Assembly (NCBI GenBank): GCA_965221635.1
Contig: OZ244902.1
Span: 3,162,001-3,226,000 of the forward strand
Direction: 5' to 3'
From: JAAXHB01 sp965221635
GTDB taxonomy: Bacteria > Actinomycetota > Acidimicrobiia > Acidimicrobiales > Aldehydirespiratoraceae
Length of the DNA: 64,000 bases
Positions 24,861 through 33,341 of the stretch are shown piece after piece. Both the position numbers and the translations under genes were made by a program. The notes under the pieces are model-generated. The model was given only the letters and a program-made list of their open reading frames with translations. It was not told where the DNA came from and searched no databases. Numbering within the stretch: position 1 is the stretch's first letter; every line of letters begins with the position of its first letter.

Positions 24861-24947
24861 CTTGGAACATGACCCCTTGGAGCATGACCCCCTGGAACAT
24901 CACCCTTGCAACATCATCCGTGGAGCATCATCCGTGGAGCATCACCC
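24861..24947. repeat. Six-unit 14-15 bp tandem repeat in a divergent promoter region
   Basis: Units of the form CTTGGAaCATgAcCC run head to tail from 24861 to 24947: three of 15 bp, then three of 14 bp. They lie in the 358-bp space (24807-25164) between the divergent DUF1295 and acyl-CoA dehydrogenase genes. The remaining 200 bp before the dehydrogenase start shows no gene. Confidence 0.8.
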
Positions 24948-25164
24948 TTGGATTCGGTTGGATTTGGTAAGCGACCGCTGCCACGACAACGGATCGACAA
25001 GAAGCATCCCCACCGAGGCGTCAACAACCCGGCCGTGCCCTTGCCGCGGCGCCGGCTACAGGATGGCCGCTGTGAGGCGGGCCGTGCCGTGTTGGGCATG
25101 CTGGGCGAAGAACCGGGCAGCGCAACCGGCGGAGTTGCTGAACAAACCAGCGGGAGCATGAGTC

Positions 25165-26403
25165 ATGGCAATTGATTTCACTTTGAGCGACGAGCTGGAG
25201 GCCACCCGCTCACGGGTGCGGGACTTTGTGAGCGATGTGATCAAACCGGTGGAGGATCGCATCGAAGGCCACGACGGTGGTGACGGGCTGGCCGGGGCGG
25301 AGCGGCGGGAGGCGTTGATCGACCTGCGCCGCCAGGCCCGCAAGGCTGGCATCTGGTTGCCGCACATGCCTCCCGAGTGGGGCGGCATGGGTCTCGGGCA
25401 TGTGGAGTTGGCGATGGTGCAGGCCGAGGCCGCCAAGTGCCATTACGGGCCGTGGGTGTTCAACTGTCAGGCGCCCGACGAGGGCAACATGCACACCTTG
25501 TTGCACTGGGCCACGCCGGAGCAGGCCGAGAAGTACCTGCGCCCGCTGTGCGAGGGCCGTGCGGCGTCGTGTTTTGCGATGACCGAGCCCGATGTTGCCG
25601 GTTCTGATCCCACGCTGATCGCCACCAGGGCCTACCCCGATGGTGACGAGTGGGTGATCAACGGCCGCAAATGGTTCGTGTCGGCGGCGCATCGTGCCCG
25701 CTTCGCCATCCTGATTTGCCGCACCGAGGACAATCCCGACATCCCCCAGGCCGCCAACTCTGCGTTCATCGTGGACATTCCGTCACCCGGTTGGAACGAG
25801 GTGCGCCAGGTGGAGACGATGCACGGCTCCACCGGCCACAGCGAAATCGCCATCGAAGATCTGCGCCTGCACAACGATCAGATGCTCGGCGGGCGTGGCC
25901 AGGGTCACCTGTTGGGCCAGTACCGGCTGGGCCCGGCCCGTCTGGCGCACTGCATGCGCTGGATCTCCCAAGCCGAAACGGCGCTGGACATGATGGTGGA
26001 TCGCTCACTGAAGCGTTATGCGCACGGATCGCTGCTGGCCGAGAAACAGGCGATTCAGTGGATGATCGCCGATTCGGCCATGGAGATCTACCAGTCCAAG
26101 CTGATGGTGCTTCACGCCGCCCACAAGATCGACATCAAGGCCGATTTCAAGGGTGAGGTGTCGATGGCCAAGCACTTCGTGGCCAACATGCTCAACCGGG
26201 TGATCGACCGCTCGATCCAGGTTCACGGAGCGCTCGGATATTCCACCGACACTCCCCTGGCTCACATGTACCAGCACGCCCGCTGGGCCCGCCTCGCCGA
26301 CGGCTCCGACGAGGTTCACCAGATGCGCATAGCCCAGCGAACCATCGCCGCCTACACCGACCAAGGCACAACCCGCCAAGCCACCGGAAACCTGCCGATC
26401 TAG
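25165..26403 (+). CDS. Acyl-CoA dehydrogenase family protein
   Basis: A 412-residue acyl-CoA dehydrogenase. It has the N-domain (IWLPHMPPEWGGMGLGHVEL), the FAD segment FAMTEPDVAGSDPT, NGRKWFVSAAHRARFAIL, and a C-terminal domain with VHGALGYSTDTPLAHMYQHA, where the usual catalytic Glu region is followed by RWARLADGSDEVH. It resembles the longer ACAD10/11-like and actinobacterial dehydrogenases that act on larger or branched acyl-CoAs. The sequence around GPARLAHCMRWI supports that group. ATG 25165 follows GGGAG by about 8 nt. It stands alone between a divergent membrane protein and a broken HNH gene, so its pathway is undetermined. Confidence 0.88.
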   Translation: MAIDFTLSDELEATRSRVRDFVSDVIKPVEDRIEGHDGGDGLAGAERREALIDLRRQARKAGIWLPHMPPEWGGMGLGHVELAMVQAEAAKCHYGPWVFNCQAPDEGNMHTLLHWATPEQAEKYLRPLCEGRAASCFAMTEPDVAGSDPTLIATRAYPDGDEWVINGRKWFVSAAHRARFAILICRTEDNPDIPQAANSAFIVDIPSPGWNEVRQVETMHGSTGHSEIAIEDLRLHNDQMLGGRGQGHLLGQYRLGPARLAHCMRWISQAETALDMMVDRSLKRYAHGSLLAEKQAIQWMIADSAMEIYQSKLMVLHAAHKIDIKADFKGEVSMAKHFVANMLNRVIDRSIQVHGALGYSTDTPLAHMYQHARWARLADGSDEVHQMRIAQRTIAAYTDQGTTRQATGNLPI

Positions 26404-26463
26404 CTCCACCGCTCTGGCGCTCAACGCTCCAGCCCCCAGCGCTCCAACCCTCAGCGCTCAGGC
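26404..26463 (+). repeat. 15-bp degenerate tandem repeat directly after a stop codon
   Basis: Starting immediately after the TAG of the acyl-CoA dehydrogenase, about four degenerate units of the type CGCTCcAaCcCtCAG follow each other. This is another case of a local repeat anchored at a gene end. Confidence 0.55.
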
Positions 26464-26610
26464 CATCCAACCGTCAGTGCCAACCGGCCAAGGCCACGCC
26501 CAACGCGCTTGGCCAGCGTCACTTCGCCGTACTCAAGCCTGAAGTGAACCTTGAAGCTGTGGTGCCCCGCAGTGGCGGCCCGCGGCCGGCACGGATGGCT
26601 GTGTGGCTGG

Positions 26611-28799
26611 TCATCGGCTTGCCATTTCTGGATAGTGGGACGTTGTCCAGGAGCCGTCGGGGTGGCGGTGCAGGCGAAGCTTCTGGTCATGGAGCTTGGT
26701 GTGATGCCGTCGGCACACCAGCGCAAGGTTGTCGATGTCTGTGTTGCCGCCGTTTTGCCAAGGAACGATGTGATGGGCCTCACAAAACGACGGCTGCGTA
26801 CCGCAGATCACACAGCCCTCATCACGAGCAACCAATGCCTTGCGCTGAGCGGAACTCACGGTTCGCCGTCGTCTCCCCAGGTGCAACGGTTCGCCGGAGT
26901 TGTTGAACAACAGTCCCCAAAGCTCCGCGTCACACGCCAGACGCTCAAGCTGACTGCGAGGAAGCGGCCCAACCCCCGGAATGTGACCACCCACACCACC
27001 GCCTGGATCCAACAAGTCTTCAAGCTGTGCAACAACCACAATCTGGTTCCGCTCACTAACCCCCCGCACCCCACCACCGGCCACCGCACCGCTGGCCGCC
27101 GCGTCATCGTCACGCACACCGCCATCTGATGGCTCACTGTCGGCACCGGGGACGTCATTCGCCGCACCACCGGCGGCCTCGACGCCGCGGTCTGGTGGCG
27201 CACCACCGAAATCGGGCGGACTGTTCACCGTCTCGTCACTGACAGCGCTATCTGGTGGTTTTCCGTCAGGGTCAAGGGCGTAGTTCGCCATCCCGCCATC
27301 GGTACGCACGCCGCGATCTGGTGGCACGCCGCCGGTGATTGGTGGACCGTTCGCCACCTCGCCGCTGGATCTGATGCTCGGATCCGGGGATCTTCCACAG
27401 GCACCCGGTGGACTGTTGGCCACCTCGCAGTCGGTCAGGTCGTTCCGATCCGGTGGCCTGCGACCCGTGCCGGGTGGACTGTTGGCCACCACGCCATTGG
27501 TGCCAGCACGGTGATCTGGTGGATCACGGTCGGTAATGGGTGGACTGTTGGCCGTTTCGCCATTGGAGCTGGCGTTTCGATCTGATTGCCAGCTGGCGGT
27601 GCCCGGCGGATCTTTGGATGATCCTTGGACGGGATGGCTGCCGTGGCCGTTTACCCCAGCGTCAACATCACCCCCACCTGCGCCGTCACTGCTTGGACCT
27701 GCATCGCTGGGCTCAGGATCAAACAGGGTGTGTTCACCCTGGCGAGCGTCACCGGTGCGGCCGGCGGCCTGGTGATGTCCGTCGAGTTCGTCGTAATCCG
27801 GCCACGCAGTCCCTGGCAGCGGATTGTGATCGTTGCCCTCGCCACAATCGGCACTCGGAGGCAGCGGGGCCGGGTTCTGCTCGTTGACTGGAACGGGGTT
27901 CTGCTTGGTGCGCGGCGGGGCTGAGTCTTGGCCGTTGGCAGCGTGGGGGTTCGGGTTGGCTGGGCGTGGCATCGGGCCGAAACCGCTGCGACCGTTGCTC
28001 CCCGCAGACCTCGGATCAGGGATGTGATCGTTGCCGGGGGTTGGGTCGGAACCGGGTTCGCCTTGGGTTGTCTGGTCTGATGATGGCTTGGGGGCCGGTG
28101 GGGGTGGGGGTTCTATTCCGAGCAGGGTCATCAACGCGTCGAAGCGGTACTGGGCCCAGGTTCGTTCGTGGTTGGGATTGTCGCGGCCGCCGTCGCTGTC
28201 ATAGAGCCGCTGTGCCATGTCTTGAACCAACGCCTCGTACTGAGCGCCTGTCAAATTGTCCCACACAACACCGAGCGAAACATGCTGTCCTCAACACTGA
28301 AGATCTCCAAACTGCGCTTGGCGCGAGCCCGCCGGAACGCCTCCTCCAAATCGGCAGGATCACGACGCTGGCGCGCCCAGCGCCCCACACGCCCGCGAGC
28401 CAAATCAGCAGGAGTGTCACTGATCTGCTCCAACAGCTCCGCATCACCATCAACAGCCTCGGGGCTCACATCAGCAGCGGCGCGCACCAACGCATCGGCA
28501 TGTTCGCCGGTGATACGACCATCAGCAAGCGCCCCCGCCACATTGGGCATGTCCTCCAACGCCTCGCCGCGGCGTGTGCGCCGATCCGCCTCACCCCGAG
28601 AACACCCGGTGGCCTCGCGCAGCACCTCCGCGGCCTTGCCACCACCGAGCGCTGAGGCCATGGCTGCGCTGATGCGCGCGTCACGGGCGTCCAAAGCGCC
28701 GCGCATGCGGGCGACCGCTTTGGCTTCGTCTCGCAGCTCGCCGATGGTGAGTCCCGCCATCAGCGGCTTGCGAAGCCATGAAAGCACCTTTTCGAGCAT
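26611..28799 (-). pseudogene. DUF222/HNH endonuclease domain protein (13E12 type), frameshifted
   Basis: Two adjacent minus-strand frames together make one DUF222-HNH protein. The N-terminal part (28799 to 28251) holds the DUF222 helices, including EDMPNVAGALADGRITGEHA, and ends at a stop after MFRSVLCGTI. The C-terminal part (from about 28266 to 26611) continues with DNLTGAQYEALVQDMAQRL and ends in an HNH domain (CVICGTQPSFCEAHHIVPWQ, then C-R-R-H-H). Aligned to the unbroken paralogue at 62.5-64 kb, the junction is collinear residue for residue if one base is inserted near 28258, so a single-base deletion split the gene. A Pro-rich linker with 66-bp repeats separates the domains. The family is common in actinobacteria, and its biological role is not established. 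Confidence 0.85.
27150..27560 (-). repeat. 66-bp minisatellite in the HNH-gene linker
   Basis: A motif reading TGGACTGTTGGCCACC-like on the plus strand recurs at 27343, 27409, 27475 and 27541, exactly 66 bp apart. Weaker copies begin near 27277 and 27217. In the protein this gives 22-residue units of the type V-A-N-S-P-P-x-x-x-G-x-x-P-P-D. All spacings shown are multiples of three, so the frame is kept. Confidence 0.85.
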
Positions 28800-29225
28800 G
28801 AGACACACTGTAGCAGACACCTGTGACACTACCAACACGCGTGCGCAGCATCCATATGTTCACAAGTGATTCCAAGTGTCTCCAAGGACACCATGGCACG
28901 CCGGAGGGGAGGGTTACCCCCACCAGGCGCAAAGGGCGAGCTCCACCCAACGCCACAGGCCAGCCGCGACAGGCGAGGGCCGCCAGGCGAGGGCTGCCAG
29001 GCGAGGGCTGCCAGGCGCCACCACGACCCACGGCGCCAATGTTGACCACCGTCGCCGTCGTGGCAGTCGTGACCGCTGCGCTGGCGCCAGGCACCGCGAC
29101 GCACGGCATCAGGGTTGACGCCGACCACGCGGTTGCGTACCAGCACCCACACGCCTTCGTCTGGGCGCAACGACGCACGGCATCAAGGTTGACGCCGGCA
29201 CCTCCAGGAGCTACACCAATGGGCC
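28800..29225. other. Gap with 14-bp tandem and 27-bp dispersed repeats
   Basis: Between the HNH pseudogene and the first small-family gene. AGGCGAGGGCTGCC-type units occur three times at 28971-29012. A 27-bp sequence beginning CGACGCACGGCATCA occurs at 29097-29123 and again at 29171-29197 with one mismatch. I see no convincing gene here. The open frames are long but have no start context or family resemblance. Confidence 0.6.
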
Positions 29226-29480
29226 ATGAAGTTCCCCATGACCCGGTTGCGTTCCGCCCGGCGTGCCCTGTGGCACCCTCTGGCCCGCGCCCGTGTGAGG
29301 AGCGACTTCAAGCGATGGGCCAAGCGTCCGCCCAGCGACGAGGACACGTCCCTGGCCGCGGTGAACTACTGGTTGCCGGCAGAAGACTGGTCGGCTTGGA
29401 ATCTCGAGGACGAGCACATCAACTCGGAGACCACTCAGCGAAACGAGCAGCCGTCACCCACCCCCGTCGAGGGCGCCTGA
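29226..29480 (+). CDS. Small protein of unrecognised family, copy 1 (E-D-W-S-x-W motif)
   Basis: An 84-residue protein that I do not recognise. The N-terminal half is very basic (RLRSARRALWHPLARARVRS, then DFKRWAKRP). The C-terminal half has NYWLPAEDWSAWNLEDE and a polar tail. The same arrangement occurs in the next gene and again at 37.9 kb: R-rich helix, K-R-W, P-x-S/T-D/E, Y-W-x-P-x-E-D-W-S-x-W. DNA identity with copy 2 is high from the Y-W motif to the stop, so this is a recent tandem duplication. ATG 29226 is favoured; Met5 is an alternative. No transmembrane segment or known catalytic motif is present. Position between a HNH gene and a restriction system suggests, but does not show, a defence or mobile-element link. 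Confidence 0.65.
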   Translation: MKFPMTRLRSARRALWHPLARARVRSDFKRWAKRPPSDEDTSLAAVNYWLPAEDWSAWNLEDEHINSETTQRNEQPSPTPVEGA

Positions 29481-29507
29481 TTGAGCCCAGTCGGCAGCGG
29501 ACAAGCC

Positions 29508-29581
29508 GGAATGCCACTCTCCTGCACAGAATTCCCATCGGGGAGGTCGCGCTTTGGTGCAGTTGGACGAATGTTCCACAC
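29508..29581 (+). promoter_or_regulatory. Conserved 74-bp upstream block of small-family copy 2
   Basis: The 74 bp directly before ATG 29582 align without gaps to the 74 bp before ATG 37896. Shared blocks include GGAATGCCACTCTCCT at the start and GCGCTTTGGTG in the middle. The region equivalent to the -10 of copy 3 reads AATGTT here. No Shine-Dalgarno sequence is visible. Confidence 0.6.
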
Positions 29582-29893
29582 ATGATGCCCAAGCCCAGAG
29601 TTAGCGGTGCCCCAACCGACGGACTATGGATCAGGGCCCGGAGGTACGGGCTGATCCGGTGGTACTCCGTGCGCCGTTTTCTGCGACGCCCCTTCAAGCG
29701 CATCCTGGCGAGGCGCGACATCAAGCGATGGGTCGAGAACCCACTCACCGAGGAAGAGAAGTCCCTCGCCAAGGTGAACTACTGGTTGCCAGCAGAAGAC
29801 TGGTCGGCTTGGAATCTCGAGGACGAGGACATCAAGTCGGAGACGACTCAACGAAACGAACAGCCGTCACCTAACCCCGGCGAGGGAACCTGA
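29582..29893 (+). CDS. Small protein of unrecognised family, copy 2 (E-D-W-S-x-W motif)
   Basis: A 103-residue paralogue of copies 1 and 3. It starts with M-M-P-K-P, has a basic stretch (RRFLRRPFKRILARRDIKRW), then PLTEEEKSLAKVNYWLPAED followed by W-S-A-W-N-L-E-D-E-D, and a polar tail. The M-M start is supported by copy 3, which begins M-M-L-K at the same place relative to the shared upstream block. The frame stays open upstream to 28823, but codons before the M-M do not align with copy 3. There is no Shine-Dalgarno site, so a leaderless transcript is possible. The function is unknown. A strongly basic N-terminus with an acidic Trp-rich C-terminus could bind nucleic acid or a partner protein. 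Confidence 0.65.
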   Translation: MMPKPRVSGAPTDGLWIRARRYGLIRWYSVRRFLRRPFKRILARRDIKRWVENPLTEEEKSLAKVNYWLPAEDWSAWNLEDEDIKSETTQRNEQPSPNPGEGT

Positions 29894-30327
29894 CAGCGCC
29901 CGCACGGCGACGAGCTACGGCACTCAGAATCAGCGGGCAACAGTGTGAACGCACTGCCCAGCATGAGCCACGCCGCCTCGACGGGACGAACACCCCAGGT
30001 GCCGGTCAAGTCAGCTTGAGAGCGATCCACCGAACCCGCCCCCAAGCAGTTCATCGACCCGCTCGGCGATGGTGAGGTTTGTGTGCGTACCACTTGGTGG
30101 TGCAGGTCTGTGCGTTGGGGCTGTTCATGTGCGGGATGCTGCGGGCAGAGGCATGGCCTAAACGACGAAGGGGCCGCCGCACCCACTGGTGGATGGTGAT
30201 CAGACCAGGAGAACCTCGATCACCAAACGCGAATTCCGATGATCGCCAAACGCGACTTCGCGTGATCGCTCACACATGTGCGGGGTGCTGCGGGCAGGGG
30301 CACGGCCGACACGATGAACTACCCGTG
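29894..30327. other. Gap with dispersed direct repeats
   Basis: This 434-bp space has no convincing gene. A 33-bp sequence starting CATGTGCGGGaTGCTGCG occurs near 30126-30158 and again near 30272-30304 with three mismatches. Between them GATCACCAAACGCGAATTC (30218-30236) is followed by GATCGCCAAACGCGACTTC (30241-30259). These might be remains of a duplicated regulatory region. Confidence 0.55.
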
Positions 30328-30600
30328 TCAGGGGTCTAGTTGCGACATGATCTCGGCAGCACGAGCGCGGGCCTCATCGTCGGGCTCGCCCCAGTTATCG
30401 GCGGCCCAGTCCAGGAACTCCTGCATGGCGATCGCCCGCTCGTCATGTTCAACCAGCAACGCCAGCGCCTCCTCAACAGCACGGCGCTCAGTCCCCCGCC
30501 GAGACGCGGTGACCTTGAGGTGGTGCAAGGCCTGCGGGCTCAGGAAGACCGACTTGCGCTTGGGCCTTCCATCAGCAGCCTCGGATAGTTCACCAGTCAT
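30328..30600 (-). CDS. Ribbon-helix-helix-type antitoxin-like protein (orphan)
   Basis: A 90-residue protein with a basic strand and two helices near the N-terminus (RPKRKSVFLSPQALHHLKVT, then ASRRGTERRAVEEALALLVE), which fits the ribbon-helix-helix DNA-binding fold of CopG/VapB-like antitoxins. The acidic C-terminus (DWAADNWGEPDDEARARAAE) would be the toxin-binding tail. ATG 30600 follows GGAG by about 7 nt; the frame extends 13 codons upstream without a ribosome-binding site. No toxin gene (PIN, RelE or Fic type) lies downstream or upstream, where gap sequence with repeats is found instead. It could be an orphan antitoxin or a stand-alone repressor. Confidence 0.6.
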   Translation of the reverse strand: MTGELSEAADGRPKRKSVFLSPQALHHLKVTASRRGTERRAVEEALALLVEHDERAIAMQEFLDWAADNWGEPDDEARARAAEIMSQLDP

Positions 30601-30827
30601 GGGCTCACTCCACTCGCATGCATTTTCAATGTACACCAAACACCTACCAACAAGCGGGACCGGCGGTCAATTCGCGGAGGAGTTCGCCGGGAGCCCCGCG
30701 TGGCAGGTTGACCTTAGGACACCAGCGATTCGTTTGCCAGGTGCCGTGCTCCTAGACCGACTGCCGCTAGACGCAGGGAACATCCAGGATCGACGCTTGC
30801 CACCACAGTCGCGACCGCCTCAATGAG

Positions 30828-31169
30828 ATGAGCCCACAGCACGACCCCTCGGGCCAAGATCGCCAAGACGAAAGTTACGTGGCGTACACGATGCTGGCCA
30901 TAGACGTGACCTGCCCATGGGAGCGAGCCCTCCCCGCGTGGTACACAACGTTCGCACTGTGTTACGAACCACTACCCAAACCCAAATCGCTGCTGCTGCG
31001 AACGGTCATGACGAACCTGATCGGAGCCCCGGTCCCGGCGGTGTCGTTGCCGGCAGTTCCGAACGACCTTGAAGTGACCGACGGCGATCCGCCCCCGGCC
31101 CTAGATCTGCTTTCGGAGGTCCCCGAGGAGCATCTCCCGACAACCACCAACCTCCGTGAGGTCCTATAG
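30828..31169 (+). CDS. Hypothetical protein, weakly supported
   Basis: A 113-codon frame starting ATG 30828. I recognise no domain. It contains a hydrophobic-aromatic stretch (PWERALPAWYTTFALCYEPL) and an acidic Pro-rich C-terminus. Third-position GC is moderately high, which is the only argument for coding. There is no clear ribosome-binding site. The opposite strand has no better candidate in the 600 bp between the antitoxin-like gene and the membrane-anchored ORF. Treat it as a possible gene only. Confidence 0.3.
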   Translation: MSPQHDPSGQDRQDESYVAYTMLAIDVTCPWERALPAWYTTFALCYEPLPKPKSLLLRTVMTNLIGAPVPAVSLPAVPNDLEVTDGDPPPALDLLSEVPEEHLPTTTNLREVL

Positions 31170-31206
31170 ATCCCGCCAGCGCCAACCCTCGTAACACCTC
31201 TACCAC

Positions 31207-31875
31207 TCAACCCGCGCCATCAGCCTTCCCTTGACACGCGAGATCACTCCATTCTGTGGAACGCTGCTTGTTCGCGAACATCGCGTACTGACAGAGATCC
31301 CTGTTTTCGCACTTGGGCGGCACACTAAACTTAGAGCAGCGCTTGGGCTTGGCACGTATCGGCAACGTGAGTCCAATATCAGCATGCGCCCAACATGGAA
31401 CTTGAATCCAATATTTGCCGATCTCTTTGCAGATTCTCCCGCGTCTCAGCAACCGTTTACGCGCCCACACAATTTCCGCAGATTCTCTCACTTGTAACCA
31501 CTCGCCGACCCGGATTGTCCGATCCTCAATGCCGAATGAAACGCGATGACTCTTCATCCCATACCGCGGGACAACATCAGGGAAGACTTCGACAGAACCA
31601 TCTGTATGAGTTACCCTTGTGGTACCTTGCGGCCTGACTTCCCGGAGGATTTCAAGCTTCAAGTCAAGGAGTGCTACGTCAATTGGCCCAGAGTTCATCA
31701 TGATCAAATTCACGCTAAAATTGGCAGATCTTCTATCCCAAAAGCTTCCCCTAAGTTTACATTCTCGCTGCCGCACATACACGGGACGCGCGCAGTGAAG
31801 GTGAACCCTGTGGAAGGACGCTAGGGCCACCAGCAGAATTCCTGCGGTTATGATGGTGGGAATCCAGGATATCAT
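31207..31875 (-). CDS. Membrane-anchored protein of unknown function, coupled to hsdM
   Basis: A 222-residue protein that begins with one transmembrane helix (SWIPTIITAGILLVALASF, residues 3-21) followed by a basic flank. The rest is predicted soluble and beta-rich, with FSVNLIMMNSGPIDVALLDL and a Cys-containing C-terminus. I recognise no family; it is similar in layout to single-pass proteins with an immunoglobulin-like cytoplasmic or exported domain. ATG 31875 overlaps the hsdM stop by 4 nt (ATGA), so it is translated from the restriction-modification mRNA. Base composition is AT-richer than the core genome. The coupling suggests an accessory function in the system, for example at the membrane where DNA enters; that is inference. 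Confidence 0.65.
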   Translation of the reverse strand: MISWIPTIITAGILLVALASFHRVHLHCARPVYVRQRECKLRGSFWDRRSANFSVNLIMMNSGPIDVALLDLKLEILREVRPQGTTRVTHTDGSVEVFPDVVPRYGMKSHRVSFGIEDRTIRVGEWLQVRESAEIVWARKRLLRRGRICKEIGKYWIQVPCWAHADIGLTLPIRAKPKRCSKFSVPPKCENRDLCQYAMFANKQRSTEWSDLACQGKADGAG

Positions 31876-33341
31876 TGTGGTCTCCCTTCCCTCGTTGACT
31901 GCTCAGTAGGATGGTTTCGGTTGGTGAAGAGGGATTTGGTTAAGGTTTGGATTTGGGTTAGGGCTTGTTTTAGGTGTGTTTCTATTTCTTCGGCTAGTGC
32001 TGCTGGGGGTGGTAGGTTGGCTGGGTCTTCGTAGCTGTCGTCCTTTAACCAGGTTAGGTCTAGGCTGGCTTTGTCTCGGGCTACCAGATCTTCGTAGTTG
32101 TAGCGCTTGAACCGTTTGGACTCTTCTCGTTTGTGGCGGGCCTCTGGCTTGTAGCACGCGACGAAGGCATCCAGGTCGGGGCGGCGTAGTGGTTTCTGCT
32201 TGAGTGTGAAGTGCTTGTTGGTGCGAAGGTCGTACACCCACAGGTCTCTTGTCCAGGGGTGGGCTGCTCCTGGTTTGCGGTCGAAGAAGATCACGTTGGC
32301 CTTCACCCCTGTCGCGTAGAAGATGCCGGTGGGTAACCGTAGCAGGGTGTGTACGTCGCAGTCTTTGAGCAAGCGACGTCGGATGGTCTCGCCTGCGCCG
32401 CTCTCGAACAGGACGTTGTCGGGGACGACCATCGCCGCCGTGCCGTGCGGCCGCAGCAAGCTCACTACGTGTTGCACGAAGTTGAGTTGCTTGTTTCTTG
32501 TGGCCACCCAGAAGTCCTCCCGTTCGTAACTGTCCGACGAGGAGGCTCCGAACGGCGGATTGGTGAGCACCATGTCGAAGAGGGGCCCGCTTGGCTTGGC
32601 GCGCAGGGCGTCGTCCACGTGAACCGGGGAGTCCGACTCGGGGCTCTCGATGCCATGCAACAGGAGGTTCATGGCACATAGGCGGGCGGGAAGGTCGGCG
32701 ATCTCCCAGCCGGTGAACGCTCCCGACTGCAGATGTGCCACCTGATCGGGATCGAGTTGCGGGAAGCGTTGACGGATCGCCTGGTAGGCCCCGAGGAAGA
32801 AGCCGCCCGTGCCGCACGCAGGATCGCAGATGCGGTGCGACGGGTCGGGGAGCATCACATCCACGATCGCTGAGATCAGCGCACGGGGCGTGAAGTACTG
32901 ACCGGCTCCGCTCTTGGCCTCGCTGGCCGTTCGTTCGAGCAGATCCTCATAGGCGGCGCCCTTCAGGTCGGCATCAAGGCTCAGCCAGTCGTGCTGGTCG
33001 ATCAGATCCTTGATTAGCTGTTCCAACTTGGCGGGGTTCTGCACCCTGTTCCGGGCCTTGCGGAAGATCACGCCGATCATGTGCTCGCCGTCACCCAGTT
33101 CTTCCAGGACATGTGCGTAGTGGTGTTCCAGGTCGGCACCCGAGCGCCTGCGGAGAGAATCCCAATCGAGCCCGATCGGCACCACCGGCTTGCCGTCGAG
33201 CAGTTGGAACTGCTCATCGGCCATCTTCAGGAACATGAGGTAGGTGAGCTGCTCCACGTAGTCGCCGTAGGACAAGCCATCGTCCCGCAACACATCACAG
33301 AAGTTCCACAACTTCTGCACCAGCGCCTCATCTGTAGACAT
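31872..33341 (-). CDS. hsdM: Type I restriction-modification system, DNA methyltransferase subunit
   Basis: A 489-residue N6-adenine methyltransferase subunit. The N-terminal helical domain contains LTYLMFLKMADEQFQLLDG. The SAM-binding motif lies in ICDPACGTGGFFLGAYQAIR after SGAGQYFTPRALI, and the catalytic N-P-P-F is in DMVLTNPPFGASSSDSY. The C-terminus (LVARDKASLDLTWLKDD, then a helical tail) contacts the specificity subunit. About the last 130 codons (31872-32250) are clearly AT-richer than the rest, which hints at a mosaic gene. It is separated from hsdS by 305 bp, so it may have its own promoter, and its stop overlaps the following membrane-anchored ORF. Subunit stoichiometry in the family is M2S for methylation and R2M2S for restriction. 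Confidence 0.93.
   Translation of the reverse strand: MSTDEALVQKLWNFCDVLRDDGLSYGDYVEQLTYLMFLKMADEQFQLLDGKPVVPIGLDWDSLRRRSGADLEHHYAHVLEELGDGEHMIGVIFRKARNRVQNPAKLEQLIKDLIDQHDWLSLDADLKGAAYEDLLERTASEAKSGAGQYFTPRALISAIVDVMLPDPSHRICDPACGTGGFFLGAYQAIRQRFPQLDPDQVAHLQSGAFTGWEIADLPARLCAMNLLLHGIESPESDSPVHVDDALRAKPSGPLFDMVLTNPPFGASSSDSYEREDFWVATRNKQLNFVQHVVSLLRPHGTAAMVVPDNVLFESGAGETIRRRLLKDCDVHTLLRLPTGIFYATGVKANVIFFDRKPGAAHPWTRDLWVYDLRTNKHFTLKQKPLRRPDLDAFVACYKPEARHKREESKRFKRYNYEDLVARDKASLDLTWLKDDSYEDPANLPPPAALAEEIETHLKQALTQIQTLTKSLFTNRNHPTEQSTREGRPQ

Noticed and set aside
28245..28270. Programmed -1 frameshift in the DUF222-HNH gene
   Set aside because: The junction sequence has no X-XXY-YYZ slippery heptamer and no obvious downstream structure. 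A one-base deletion or read error is simpler.
30278..30826. Plus-strand 182-codon frame opposite the ribbon-helix-helix gene
   Set aside because: Ser/Arg/Ala-rich with no family. The minus strand gives a recognisable DNA-binding fold with a ribosome-binding site.
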